A DNA stretch of 64,000 nucleotides from CAVPTL01 sp963727235 (GCA_963727235.1 CAVSFZ010000001.1:45986-109985), one strand, 5' to 3'. Counted from the stretch's first letter, positions 8,747-16,916 are shown. The notes: generated by a model not told the origin, from the sequence alone. Program-made: numbers and translations.

Positions 8747-9539
8747 CCGTGACGTCTCCGCTCTTGGTCTCGGCTTTGAGCGTGAGCTGGGGACCGGTAC
8801 CCGCCCCCTCGTCGGCGGGGTCCAGGTGCGAGTGGGCATCACCCGACAGCGTCTTCAGGTCGAGGTACACGCGCACGCCCGGAACCACCGCCGCCTCGAT
8901 GTCTCCTGACATGGAGCTGAGGTCGGCATCTCCGGTGACCAGGCCGCCCACCTCGATGTCGCCGGACATGCTCGAGGCCTTCACCGATCCGGCCGCGGCG
9001 GCAATCGAGACCGAGCCGGACATGGTGCGGGCGCGCGAATCGGCACCGACCGCGCCGGCGGAGATGTCGCCTGACATCGACCCCGCCTGCATCCGTCCGC
9101 CGACCGTGCCCGCGTGGAGATTCCCGCTGGTGGACTCGATCTTGACCGCGCCGGCGGCGTCGCCCACGCTGATGTCTCCGGAGATGGTCTTGCAGGTGAC
9201 GTCCTGCGATCCCGCGGAGCAGTGGAAGTCGGCGGTGATCGTGGAGGCGCGGATGCTCGAGCCGAGCGGCGCGGTGATCCGCAATCGCAGCTCGGGCTGG
9301 CGCCCGATGAAGCGGAGCTTGCCCGAGCGTTCCGGTGCGTGCACCACGATCTCGAGCTGACCGCCGGAGTCACGAAGCTCCTGCTTGGTTGCGTCGATGG
9401 CGGCTTGGGCAGCGTCCCCGGCGGAGATCGCCGTCAGCTCGACGGTGGTCGTGTCGCGTTCCTCCAGCTCGATCTCGATCGAGCCCGACGGGATCCGCAG
9501 GTCGAGCCTGGGCGCGGTGGGTGTTGGATGAGTGGTCAT
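8715..9539 (-). CDS. DUF4097-type beta-strand repeat protein
   Basis: Protein of 274 aa with no signal peptide or membrane segment. From about residue 100 it has repeated short strands of the form SMSGDI (TISGDI, STSGNL, SMSGDI, TMSGSV, SMSGDI, SMSGDI, TLSGDA, TKSGDV). This is the right-handed beta-helix-like pattern of DUF4097 (adhesin-like) proteins. AAGGAG precedes the ATG at good spacing. The gene lies 12 nt downstream of the ribbon-helix-helix-type gene at 9552-10008 and is probably co-transcribed with it. The molecular function is not known. Its 3' end overlaps the repaired end of the convergent ABM gene by about 30 nt. Confidence 0.82.
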   Translation of the reverse strand: MTTHPTPTAPRLDLRIPSGSIEIELEERDTTTVELTAISAGDAAQAAIDATKQELRDSGGQLEIVVHAPERSGKLRFIGRQPELRLRITAPLGSSIRASTITADFHCSAGSQDVTCKTISGDISVGDAAGAVKIESTSGNLHAGTVGGRMQAGSMSGDISAGAVGADSRARTMSGSVSIAAAAGSVKASSMSGDIEVGGLVTGDADLSSMSGDIEAAVVPGVRVYLDLKTLSGDAHSHLDPADEGAGTGPQLTLKAETKSGDVTVSRAATPVGA

Positions 9540-9551
9540 GGGAACTCCTTT

Positions 9552-10008
9552 TCAGCTCTGGGCATAGCCGGTCACGCGGCGGCCGGCTCGTGCAGGTGCG
9601 CGCTTGCCGACCGCCTGGGCGACGGCCCGCGCCAGCCAGGTGTTGGTGGAGACGCCCTCGCGGGCGGCCGCATCCTCGGCCTGGGTCTTGAGTTTTTCCG
9701 GCAGCCGCAGCGTGATCCGGGCTGTCATGGTGTCGTCGACCGCGGGTTCTGGCGCTGGCCGAGTCGTCGTCGCCGACGAACGCCAGGGCGATGCTGTCTC
9801 CGGCCAGGTGCAGCTCGACCCGACTCGATTCCAGCTGACCGTTGAGCTCGTGCACGGCCTCACCGAGCACCTCCTGCATACGCATGCGTACGGAGGAATC
9901 CAGCGCCCGGCCGAGGCGGGCGGCAGCGCTTTTGAGGTCGTCGTCGCCGAGCTCGGCGGCGGCCGCAAGATCGGCACGCACGGCGTCGACGTGTGGTGAC
10001 ATGTTCAT
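9552..10008 (-). pseudogene. HicB/Arc-like ribbon-helix-helix protein, frameshifted near 9763
   Basis: Two reading frames together make one protein of about 151 aa. The first frame (ATG at 10008) gives about 82 residues, MNMSPHVDAVRADLAAAAEL to VELHLAGDSIALAFVGDDD. The second gives PAPEPAVDDTMTARITLRLPEKLK to RVTGYAQS, with LRLPEKLKTQAEDAAAREG and a second helix typical of ribbon-helix-helix (HicB/Arc) DNA-binding domains. The second frame is reached by one extra base near 9763. An alternative is two overlapping genes, the second starting at ATG 9728 (58 aa). A fused form is favoured because the first frame has no stop of its own until well inside the next gene. Inferred role: autoregulated DNA-binding partner of the DUF4097 gene. 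A candidate operator lies directly upstream. Confidence 0.6.
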
Positions 10009-10038
10009 GACGTCAGTATGACATCATTTCTGACGTCA
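10008..10038 (-). promoter_or_regulatory. Triple TGAC(G/A)TCA palindromic operator over the HicB-like gene start
   Basis: Three palindrome-like octamers lie in series: TGACGTCA at 10008-10015, TGACATCA at 10019-10026 and TGACGTCA at 10031-10038. Start-to-start spacing is 11 and 12 bp, about one helical turn. A possible -10 (CATACT, minus strand, 10020-10015) lies inside the array, 6 nt from the ATG at 10008. Ribbon-helix-helix repressors bind such short repeats cooperatively, so autoregulation is inferred. Confidence 0.6.
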
Positions 10039-10067
10039 TGCAACCGTCAGGCGTCACACCCCGTGTG

Positions 10068-11439
10068 TCAGCGGCCGAATCGCTCGTGCAGCGGCGATCG
10101 CTCGGTGCGGCTCTCCTTGAGCACGTCGGTCGTCTCCGGCCGGCGCTCGTCGGGACTACCCGATCGGGAAACCGCTGCCAGGTCGGCCAGGAAGGCACGG
10201 TCTCCGGCGCCGATCCAGGTGATCTCACAGCCCATGCGATAGCGGCCGAATGCTGCGGGGTCGACGCGCGCGACGCGCACGTCCATGATCACGTTTCGGC
10301 CGTTGAGGATCGCATCCACCCGCATGGTGTCGCCGACGGCCACGGCCTTCTCGGCCAGCAGCGCGACTCCACGCGCCGACACGTCCGCCACTCGCACCTC
10401 CAGGGCGGACTTCTCGGGCAGCACCGCCGAGTACCTGATGGTGGCCTCGGCGCGCTCGGATACCGGCGCTCGCGGCGTTTCCCGCTCGCCCGTGCGCTCG
10501 ATGATGTCAGCCACGCGTCATGTGCAGAAGCGCCCGATCGCCGGCCTGAAAGTAGCTCTCCGACACGGTCAGACTCGATGTCGTACCCACTGCCCTGGGC
10601 GTCGCGCAGTTCGGCGGTGATCTCGAATCCCTCGTCGGTGAACTCCTCCGGCCCGTAGGCGATCACACGGCCCATGTCATCGAGGCGGGTGATCTGGAGG
10701 TATTCGACTCCGCCGGTGGGGGAGAAGACGCTGATGGTGCTGGGCAGCTCGCCCAGCATCCCCAGGAAGCGCTGTTCGAGCGGAGCCGACTCGGCTCGGA
10801 ACGACAGCACGGGAGCGGACTCCGGCAGCGGCGACGGGGCCACATGCTGCGGCTGGTAGGTCGGTTCCTGCCGGCGGAGCGGGCTCTGTGGCCGGGGAGA
10901 ACGCCGAGAACAGGGGTGGCTCGTCGGGGTCAGCGGCCGGCGAAGCGGGCTCAGGATCGTCGGCCTCGACGGGCTGATCCCATGGAGCGGGTTCCGCGTC
11001 GCGGTCTCCGAACAGATCGGACGCGCGGTCGGCGGACGTCGTCGAGAACTCCTCGTCGAACGCTGCGATCGGATCGACCGGCCGCAGGTCACCCTCGCGC
11101 TGGGGCAGGTCGGGCAGCGAGAACATGAGGTTGGCCTCGTCCTCGTCTTCGTCCGGCTCGGCTCCGGCTCGGGATGGTGACTCACCGACGCCACCGACGG
11201 CTCCCAGCGGGGCAGTGTGGGCCGCTCCTCGACCGGCTCCGAAGGCTCTGAAGGGCTCGGGCTCCTCGACCATCTCGGGCTCCTCCGCGGGGTCGGGATC
11301 GACGTCGCTCGGCAGGTGCTCGCTCACCGCGTCCTCTCCGACGGACTCGGGCGACCGCGCGCTGCTCGCGAGGCGCGCGCGCCTCGTCGTCACCGTCAGC
11401 GTCGTCAGAAGGTTTCCAGCTCGAAGAGAAATCCCACAT
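10068..11439 (-). pseudogene. PilZ-domain protein broken by four apparent +1 frameshifts
   Basis: Four frames must be joined, always by one extra base. Frame 1 from ATG 11439 (MWDFSSSWKPSDDADGDDE). Frame 2 is an acidic, Pro/Glu-rich linker (EPDEDEDEANLMFSLPDL, FDEEFSTTSADRASDLFGD). Frame 3, from near 10875, is a YcgR-N-like segment (SPTGGVEYLQITRLDDMGR). A short stretch near 10550-10517 (ESYFQAGDRALLHMT) bridges to frame 4. Frame 4 is the PilZ domain (AEATIRYSAVLPE, VADVSARGVALLAE, GRYRMGCEITWI). The whole would be about 455 aa. PilZ domains bind cyclic-di-GMP. The usual RxxxR start of the domain is seen only weakly (REtPRAPV). The intact relative at 42256-43005 has the same two-part layout. 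Without the repairs only fragments could be made. Confidence 0.6.
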
Positions 11440-11498
11440 CTGCCGAGATCATCGGTCGGGAGCGCCCCCACCTGAAGGGCTCCGGTCAAAAAGCTGTG

Positions 11499-11936
11499 TC
11501 AATCAGTCGTCGCCACCGTTTGGCCGACCGCTGCAGCACAGCGGCCGACCTCCGAGCGGCCGGTGGAGGCACCGCCCGTGACCAGCCTCAGCAGGGGCGC
11601 GAACAACGGCGCCACGGCCGTGGCCAGGGCGAGTGCCAGAGCCACTTTTGCCAGCGCCATCGATGCGCCGGGAACGGAGGAGTCGACCACCGACGGGAAC
11701 CGCAGGGATGCGTCCGCCAGCACCAGCATGGCAATCACGGCGCAGGCCACCAGATCGGTCGCGGCCATCGCCGACGGCCGCTCGACCGCCGTCATGTAGG
11801 CCATGAATCCCGCGCCCAGAAGCACGGCCGCGGCGAGCAGCGTGAGGTAGAGGCCGAACCCCGCCGGGAGCACGAACGCAACCAGTGCCAGGGCCGACCC
11901 CAAGACCGCAATTCGAGCAGCTGTGACATACCGCAT
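11499..11936 (-). CDS. Small hypothetical membrane protein, four helices
   Basis: Protein of 145 aa from ATG 11936. Four hydrophobic stretches are seen (about residues 7-25, 29-50, 60-78 and 92-115). A polar C-terminal tail of about 30 residues follows. No conserved catalytic or binding motif is recognised. It sits between the broken PilZ gene and the divergent UPF0173 gene. It is probably an inner-membrane protein. Its codon pattern is like its neighbours and the frame is uninterrupted, unlike the genes on either side. Confidence 0.6.
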   Translation of the reverse strand: MRYVTAARIAVLGSALALVAFVLPAGFGLYLTLLAAAVLLGAGFMAYMTAVERPSAMAATDLVACAVIAMLVLADASLRFPSVVDSSVPGASMALAKVALALALATAVAPLFAPLLRLVTGGASTGRSEVGRCAAAVGQTVATTD

Positions 11937-12026
11937 GTGTGCGTGTTCGCCGCCGCCGTGGGAGTTCCTGCCGAAGCGGCGCGGGTGATCTAGATTCCCT
12001 CAGATACCTCGACTGAAGGAGCATCG

Positions 12027-12754
12027 ATGGCACTCTGACAACGGCGCCAAGCTGACCTGGTTCGGCCACTCCACATTCCTGCTGGAAACGCCGCGCGGAC
12101 TGCGGGTGATGCTCGATCCGTGGATGACCGGTAACCCGGCCACGCCCGAGGGTATGAGCGACCCCGGCGCCATCGACGTGATGCTGGTCTCACACGGCCA
12201 CGCCGATCACACCGGCGACGTGGTGCGGCTGGCGTCAGAGAAGCAGCCCAAGGCGGTTGTCGCGATCGCCGAGCTGGCCGGCTACCTCGGCTCGTTGGGG
12301 GTCGAGAACGCCGTCGGGATCGAACAAGGGCGGCACCACGGAGGTCGAGGGCATCCGGGTGACGATGACCAACGCCACTCACTCGTCCAGCATGACCGAC
12401 GCCGACGGAAACATCGTGTACACGGGCGATCCGGCGGGTTTCGTGATCACACTCGAGGACGGGTATCGCATCTATTTCGCCGGCGATACGGCGGTGTTCG
12501 CCGGCATGTCGCTGATCGGAGAGCTGTACCGGCCCGACCTGGCGATGCTGCCCATCGGCGACTTCTACACGATGGGGGCCTTGGAAGCCGCCAAGGCGGT
12601 GGAGCTCCTGGGAGTCAAGCGGGTGCTGGGGATGCACTACGGCACCTTCCCGGCGCTGGTGGGTACGCCCGGGGCGCTGCGCGACGAGCTGGCAGCCCGC
12701 GGTGTTGAGGGTGTGGAGGTGGAGGAGCTGGCGCCGGGAGACACGCTTTCATGA
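12027..12754 (+). pseudogene. UPF0173 metallo-beta-lactamase-fold hydrolase with two apparent +1 frameshifts
   Basis: AAGGAG at 12016-12021 fixes the ATG at 12027. Read literally it stops after three codons. Removing one base near 12032 gives MASDNGAKLTWFGHSTFLLE. The frame then runs through the metal motif SHGHADHTGD to near 12321, where one extra G precedes AACAAG. After it the reading continues NKGGTTEVEGI, THSSSMTDADG, IYFAGDTAVF and LGMHYGTFP. With both bases removed the gene is 241 aa, normal for UPF0173 metal-dependent hydrolases. Substrate is unknown. The 3' end overlaps the DUF1028 start (ATGA). As assembled the product would be inactive. All metal-binding motifs are retained, so damage is recent or an assembly artefact. 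Confidence 0.75.
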
Positions 12755-13575
12755 CGTTCTCGCTGGTCGCCTGCGACCTGGAGGCGCGGCAGTGGGGGGT
12801 GACGGTCGCGTCCAAGTTCCTGGCGGTCGGCGCGCTGGTGCCGTGGGCGGCCGGTGACGTCGGCGGGGTCGCCACCCAGGCGCTGGCCAACGTCGGCTAC
12901 GGCCCTGCAGGGATCGAGCTGCTGCGCGACGGGCACTCGGCGCAGGAGGTGGTGGATCGCCTGATCGGAGCCGACAGCCAGGCCGCAGATCGGCAGCTCG
13001 GCGTCGTCGATGCCGCCGGCGGCAGTGCAGCGTTTACGGGCGAGGCCTGCCTCGATTGGGCCGGCCATCGCACCGGTGCGGGCTATGCGGCTCAGGGCAA
13101 CCTGCTGGCCGGGGAAGCAGTCGTGGCTGCCCTGGCCGACACGTTCGAGTCGACCGCAGGGCCGCTGGTGGAGCGCCTGCTGGCTGCCCTGGCGGCCGGC
13201 GACGCGGCCGGAGGCGATCGCCGCGGACGCCAGTCGGCATGTGTGATTGTGCGGCAGGCCGGCGGCGGCTACGGCGGCACGAGCGACATCCTCGTCGACC
13301 TGCGGATCGACGATCACCCCGACCCGATCGAGGAGCTGCAGCGGCTGTACTCGATCCACGACCTGCTGTTCGGGTCGACCCCCGAAGCCGACTTGATTCC
13401 GCTGGAGCAGGTCGAGGGTGAGCTCTCCCAGCGGCTGTCGCTGCTCGGCTACACCGGGCCGCCCGCGGCCGCCCTGGAAGCGTGGGCCGACATCGAAAAC
13501 CTGGAGGAGCGGCTTCACCCCGGCCGCGTCGACCCCGTCGTGCTCCGCCTCCTCCGCCACCAGTCAGATGAATAA
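12751..13575 (+). CDS. DUF1028 family Ntn-hydrolase-like protein
   Basis: Protein of 274 aa. It starts MTFSLVACDLEARQWGVTVASKFLAVGA, the classic N-terminus of DUF1028. This is an Ntn-hydrolase-fold family of unproven activity, found next to nucleophile hydrolases and amidases. Also seen are VGGVATQALANVGYG, QGNLLAG and GYGGTSDILVDLRIDDH. The C-terminal 60 residues resemble the helical extension found in longer members. The ATG overlaps the end of the UPF0173 gene (ATGA). Its TAA stop lies inside the left arm of palindrome copy R1. Confidence 0.85.
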   Translation: MTFSLVACDLEARQWGVTVASKFLAVGALVPWAAGDVGGVATQALANVGYGPAGIELLRDGHSAQEVVDRLIGADSQAADRQLGVVDAAGGSAAFTGEACLDWAGHRTGAGYAAQGNLLAGEAVVAALADTFESTAGPLVERLLAALAAGDAAGGDRRGRQSACVIVRQAGGGYGGTSDILVDLRIDDHPDPIEELQRLYSIHDLLFGSTPEADLIPLEQVEGELSQRLSLLGYTGPPAAALEAWADIENLEERLHPGRVDPVVLRLLRHQSDE

Positions 13576-13600
13576 TTGGTGCCAGGCACCAATTATTCAC
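13568..13600. repeat. Gene-end palindrome copy R1
   Basis: Arms TGAATAATTGGTGCC and GGCACCAATTATTCA flank a central A. The outermost pair is mismatched (A at 13568 against C at 13600). Inner variable pair is TT/AA. It supplies the TAA stop of the DUF1028 gene. R2 follows 13 bp later, so this is the only tandem pair. Confidence 0.9.
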
Positions 13601-13613
13601 TCCGGGCGTTCGG

Positions 13614-13645
13614 GTGAATAACGGTGCCTGGGCACCGTTATTCAC
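13614..13645. repeat. Gene-end palindrome copy R2
   Basis: Arms GTGAATAACGGTGCC and GGCACCGTTATTCAC with a two-base centre TG. The inner variable pair is a single C/G, one pair shorter than most copies. On the minus strand it supplies the TGA stop of mrp. Confidence 0.9.
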
Positions 13646-14772
13646 AACACAGTCAGCGGGCGCTTGATGCGGGTGGCTGCGGGAATCTTGGGGGCGAGGC
13701 GGTCGGCCAGAGTTGCGGCGATGCCGGTGATCGCGACGGCCGCCGGCGAGTCGGGCTGTGAGATCACCAGCGGCTCGCCGCTGTCGCCGCACTCGCGCAG
13801 GCGCTCGTCCAGCGGCACCTGACCGAGCAGATCGGTGTCGAGGTCGGACGCCAGCTCAGCGCCTCCGCCCTGGCCGAACGGGTGGGTGCGCTCACCGCAG
13901 CAAGAGCACACCGCATAGCTCATGTTCTCGATCACTCCGGTCAGCCGCATCCCGGTCTTGTCAGCCACCTCAGCGGCGCGCTTGGCAACCGCCTGCGCGG
14001 CCTTCTGGGGAGTGGTGACGAGCACCAGTTGGGGTGACGGCAACAGCTGCCCGAGGGAGATGGCGACATCGCCCGTGCCGGGGGGCATGTCGACCACGAG
14101 ATGGTCGATATCGCCCCAGTAGACGTCGGTGAGGAACTGCTCCAGCGCCCGATGCAGCATCGGGCCGCGCCACAGGACGGCGGCGTCGGCATCGACGAAG
14201 AACCCGATCGACATGATCTTGATGCCGTTGGAGACCGGCGGCACGATCATGCCGTCGACCACCACGGGACGCTGCGAGATGCCCAGCATGCGCGGGATCG
14301 AGTAGCCGTAGATGTCGGCATCGATCACACCGACCTCGGCGCCGCCGGCGGCCAGGGACGCGGCCAGGTTGGCGGTCAGCGACGACTTGCCCACCCCGCC
14401 CTTGCCCGAGGCGACCGCGATCACCGATGCATGCGGGGGCAGGGTGATCGGCTTCTTGCCACCCGCGGCCGGTGCTTCGCCGCCGCCGGCGCCCTGTAGC
14501 CGGGTGCGCAGCGCCGTGCGCTCGGCCGGCGTCATCACGTCGAACGACACTCCCACCGTCTCGACTCCGGCGACCGCACCCACCCGCTGTTTCACCTGGT
14601 GCTCGAGGTCGGCCTTCATGGGACAGCCGGCGACCGTCAGCGCGATCGTCACGTCCACATGGGCGCCGGCGACGTCGACGCCCCGCACCATGTCGAGCTC
14701 GACCACGCTGCGGCGGATCTCGGGGTCGATCACCCCAACCAGGGCCTCGCGAATCTCATCCTGGGCAATCAT
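13642..14772 (-). CDS. mrp: Mrp/ApbC family Fe-S cluster carrier P-loop ATPase
   Basis: Protein of 376 aa. N-terminal MIP18/DUF59 domain (about 1-85, DPEIRRSVVELDMV, CPMKADLE), then the Mrp ATPase domain. Seen: the deviant Walker A VASGKGGVGKSSL (about 120-132), DADIYGYSIPRMLG, and DMPPGTGDV. The paired cysteines of CSCC near 300 hold the bridging 4Fe-4S cluster in this family. It assembles or carries Fe-S clusters to apoproteins in the cytoplasm, which fits the Fe-S-rich complex I and Mo-hydroxylase encoded nearby. A TAGACT box lies 7 nt before the ATG. Its stop comes from R2. It follows the IMPase gene by 10 nt, so it may also be read from the upstream operon. Confidence 0.95.
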   Translation of the reverse strand: MIAQDEIREALVGVIDPEIRRSVVELDMVRGVDVAGAHVDVTIALTVAGCPMKADLEHQVKQRVGAVAGVETVGVSFDVMTPAERTALRTRLQGAGGGEAPAAGGKKPITLPPHASVIAVASGKGGVGKSSLTANLAASLAAGGAEVGVIDADIYGYSIPRMLGISQRPVVVDGMIVPPVSNGIKIMSIGFFVDADAAVLWRGPMLHRALEQFLTDVYWGDIDHLVVDMPPGTGDVAISLGQLLPSPQLVLVTTPQKAAQAVAKRAAEVADKTGMRLTGVIENMSYAVCSCCGERTHPFGQGGGAELASDLDTDLLGQVPLDERLRECGDSGEPLVISQPDSPAAVAITGIAATLADRLAPKIPAATRIKRPLTVL

Positions 14773-14779
14773 CGAGTGA

Positions 14780-14785
14780 AGTCTA
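14780..14785 (-). promoter_or_regulatory. -10 box TAGACT for mrp, leaderless spacing
   Basis: TAGACT on the minus strand ends 7 nt before the mrp ATG (14772). Transcription would begin at or next to the start codon. There is no Shine-Dalgarno sequence. The same hexamer and spacing occur before the gene at 47896. Confidence 0.5.
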
Positions 14786-15595
14786 GAGATCGCCGTACAC
14801 CAGCGACCGCAGTGTCTCTGCCCACTGGGGGTCGCGGGCGGCCACAGTCCGCGAACGGCTGTCGAGGTCGAGCGTGAGCACGTCGCCGTCCACCGTCCGC
14901 AGCGTCGCGCCGGCTTCGCGCACGATCAGCGCGGCGGCGGCCAGATCGACCGAGCGCGACGGCTTCAGGGTGGCCACGCCGTCCAGCCGCCCGTCGGCCA
15001 TCTGACACAGCGCCAGCGCCAGCGCGCCCAGCAGCCGGATGCGGCCGACGTGCCCGTCCAGGCGCTGGGCGGCATCGGCCACCAGCGCCGCCGTGGTGGC
15101 CTCGAGATCGACGATCCCCAGCCGCTCCTTGGGCCGCACGCCGCCCAGGGCACGGCCGTCGACGGTTGCTCCCGCGCCGGCCTCGGCGACCCACTCCTCG
15201 CCCGAGCCGAAGTCCTTGACGAAGCCGAATCGCACGTCGTCCAGCGTCGGCCCGTCGGCGAAGGCGATCGAGATGCAGAAGAACGGCAGCCCGCGCTTGG
15301 CGTTGAGCGAGCCGTCGATCGGATCGAGCACCACGATCCAGGGACTCTCGGGGTCTCCGAAACGGCGCTCGCCCAGCTCCTCGGAGACCAGCAGAAAGCC
15401 GATCCCCTTCGCTTCGAGCGCCTCCAGCCGGGCAACCGCGACCCGCTCGGCCTCCTTGTCGATCACGGTCGTATCGTCACCGCCGCGACCCTGGCCCACC
15501 ACCGGCTCACGGTCGTCGCGGGTGGGATACCGCAGCAGCACAGCCTCCACGTCTGAGGCGACGTCGCGGCAGAACCCCAGCCAGTCGGCCCGCAT
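14783..15595 (-). CDS. Inositol monophosphatase family phosphatase
   Basis: Protein of 270 aa from ATG 15595. Metal-dependent sugar phosphatase superfamily (IMPase/FBPase/CysQ). Seen: the SEELGERR region with the metal glutamate, the signature DPIDGSLNAKRGLPFF (WVLDPIDGT-type motif, about 95-110), and SVDLAAAALIVREAGA near residue 220, the C-terminal metal aspartate motif (usually WD, here VD). The substrate cannot be set from sequence: inositol phosphate, fructose-1,6-bisphosphate or PAP are all possible. The ATG overlaps the stop of the DUF1015 gene (ATGA), so it is translated from the same transcript. mrp follows. Confidence 0.87.
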   Translation of the reverse strand: MRADWLGFCRDVASDVEAVLLRYPTRDDREPVVGQGRGGDDTTVIDKEAERVAVARLEALEAKGIGFLLVSEELGERRFGDPESPWIVVLDPIDGSLNAKRGLPFFCISIAFADGPTLDDVRFGFVKDFGSGEEWVAEAGAGATVDGRALGGVRPKERLGIVDLEATTAALVADAAQRLDGHVGRIRLLGALALALCQMADGRLDGVATLKPSRSVDLAAAALIVREAGATLRTVDGDVLTLDLDSRSRTVAARDPQWAETLRSLVYGDL

Positions 15596-16887
15596 CAATC
15601 CTCGAGTGGGTTCAACAGAAACCCGGAATACAGCTTTGGGTAGAAGTAGGTCGACTTCTGCGGCATCACCCGGCCGGCCCGTGCGACCTCCTGCACCTGC
15701 GGCACGGTCGGGGCGCGCAGCAGGAAGGCGGCCGCCGAGTCGCCGGCGTCGACGAAGCCGACGGCGGTGTCCAGGTCGCGCACGTACCGCACCGCGTCGG
15801 TCGTCCCGAACTGGTCGGGATCCTCGAGCAGGCCCAGCATCGGCGCCAGGATCACCGACTCCAGCACTGCCGCGTCGATCTTGCGAACCGCGGCCGGCGA
15901 GCCGGACATCGCCATCATCACCGCCGAGCGGTCTTTGAGCGTGCACAGAAGCGCCGGGCGGTGGGAGCCGCGCCACACGCCAAACGCGATCGTCTCGGGC
16001 GGGATCGCCGCCAGCTCGCGCTCGAGCTCAGCCGGCGTGGTGGTCAGCTCCCGCACCGCGAACGCGTGGAGCAGGTCGGGGGTCAGCTCGCGGGCGCCCA
16101 TCACCACCCGATGGGTGGGAAAGATCGAGAGCCCCTCGCCGTGGAGGTTGGCGAGGTACATCAGCATGAAGTCGTAGGGCCGGTCGCCGGACGGATTGCC
16201 GTCGGCCTCGCGCCGCTCCCGCTGGTAGTTGAGGGCGGTCTCATACCGGTGGTGGCCGTCGGCGATCAGGATCTCGCAGTCGGCCAGCGCCGCCTGCGTG
16301 GCTGCGATGGCGGCCGGATCGGTGACTGCCCAGAAGCGATGGTCGGTGCCGTCGCCGTCGAGCACGCGCATGTCCGGCGCCCGTTCGGCCACACCCGCCA
16401 GCGCCGTGCGCGGCCCGCCGTCGGGATCGTCGTACAGCCCGAAGATCGGCGACAGGTTGGTGCGGGTGGCGCGGATCAGGTCGAGCCGGTTCTGCTTGGC
16501 GGAGGCGTGGGTTTGTTCGTGCGGTCGCACCCGGCCGCTGTCGTACGGCCACAGGCGCACCGCCGACAGGAACCCGGCGCGGCTTCGCTCAGAACCGTCG
16601 GGGCCGACGAACCGCTGCTCGTGCCACCAGATGGCCGGCTCGACGTCGCGTGCAAGCACGCCGTCGCGCCGCCACTCGTGCAGCAGATCGGCGGCATGCA
16701 CAGGACTCTCGGGCAGAATCAGGTTGACCACCGAGTGCGGATCTCGTTGCAGGTAGAGCTCCCGGTCGGCCGGAGAGATCACGTCATAGGGCGGGGCGAC
16801 CACCCCGGCGAGGTCGACCCGGGCCTGGTCGTAGCGAAGCGCACGGAGCGGCTCGAGCGCTGTCGGCTGCTGCGGAGTCTCGGCCAT
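15595..16887 (-). CDS. DUF1015 family protein (SpoIIE-neighbouring HTH-like family)
   Basis: Protein of 430 aa that fits DUF1015 over its whole length. Landmarks seen: the N-terminal VVAPPYDVISPADRELYLQRDPHSVVNLILPE, then SAVRLWPYDSGRVRPHEQT, the core IADGHHRYETAL (about 200-211), and FFYPK-type ending (TYFYPKLYSGFLLNPLED). DUF1015 proteins are widespread, soluble and of unknown function. It is first in the operon with IMPase. A TAGACT box lies 8 nt before the ATG and faces the promoter of the divergent gene at 16917. Confidence 0.88.
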   Translation of the reverse strand: MAETPQQPTALEPLRALRYDQARVDLAGVVAPPYDVISPADRELYLQRDPHSVVNLILPESPVHAADLLHEWRRDGVLARDVEPAIWWHEQRFVGPDGSERSRAGFLSAVRLWPYDSGRVRPHEQTHASAKQNRLDLIRATRTNLSPIFGLYDDPDGGPRTALAGVAERAPDMRVLDGDGTDHRFWAVTDPAAIAATQAALADCEILIADGHHRYETALNYQRERREADGNPSGDRPYDFMLMYLANLHGEGLSIFPTHRVVMGARELTPDLLHAFAVRELTTTPAELERELAAIPPETIAFGVWRGSHRPALLCTLKDRSAVMMAMSGSPAAVRKIDAAVLESVILAPMLGLLEDPDQFGTTDAVRYVRDLDTAVGFVDAGDSAAAFLLRAPTVPQVQEVARAGRVMPQKSTYFYPKLYSGFLLNPLED

Positions 16888-16895
16888 CGAGGGGC

Positions 16896-16909
16896 AGTCT
16901 ATATAGAGT
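16896..16909. promoter_or_regulatory. Back-to-back -10 boxes of a compact divergent promoter
   Basis: AGTCTATATAGAGT holds TAGACT on the minus strand (16901-16896), 8 nt from the DUF1015 ATG. It also holds TAGAGT on the plus strand (16904-16909), 7 nt from the ATG at 16917. Only 29 bp separate the two start codons, leaving room only for leaderless transcripts. The two polymerases could not bind at once, so the genes are probably expressed in competition. Confidence 0.55.
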
Positions 16910-16916
16910 GTCCCGC

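Noticed and set aside
8437..9360. A single 307-aa plus-strand protein
   Set aside because: After about 86 codons it is antisense to the DUF4097 gene, which has a Shine-Dalgarno sequence and family repeats. The long open frame is a GC-driven shadow plus an apparent frameshift.
8690..12325. Programmed +1 frameshifting as explanation of the broken genes
   Set aside because: The shift sites share no common slippery sequence or rare-codon/stop context. Four shifts in one gene would be without precedent. Sequencing error or decay is simpler.
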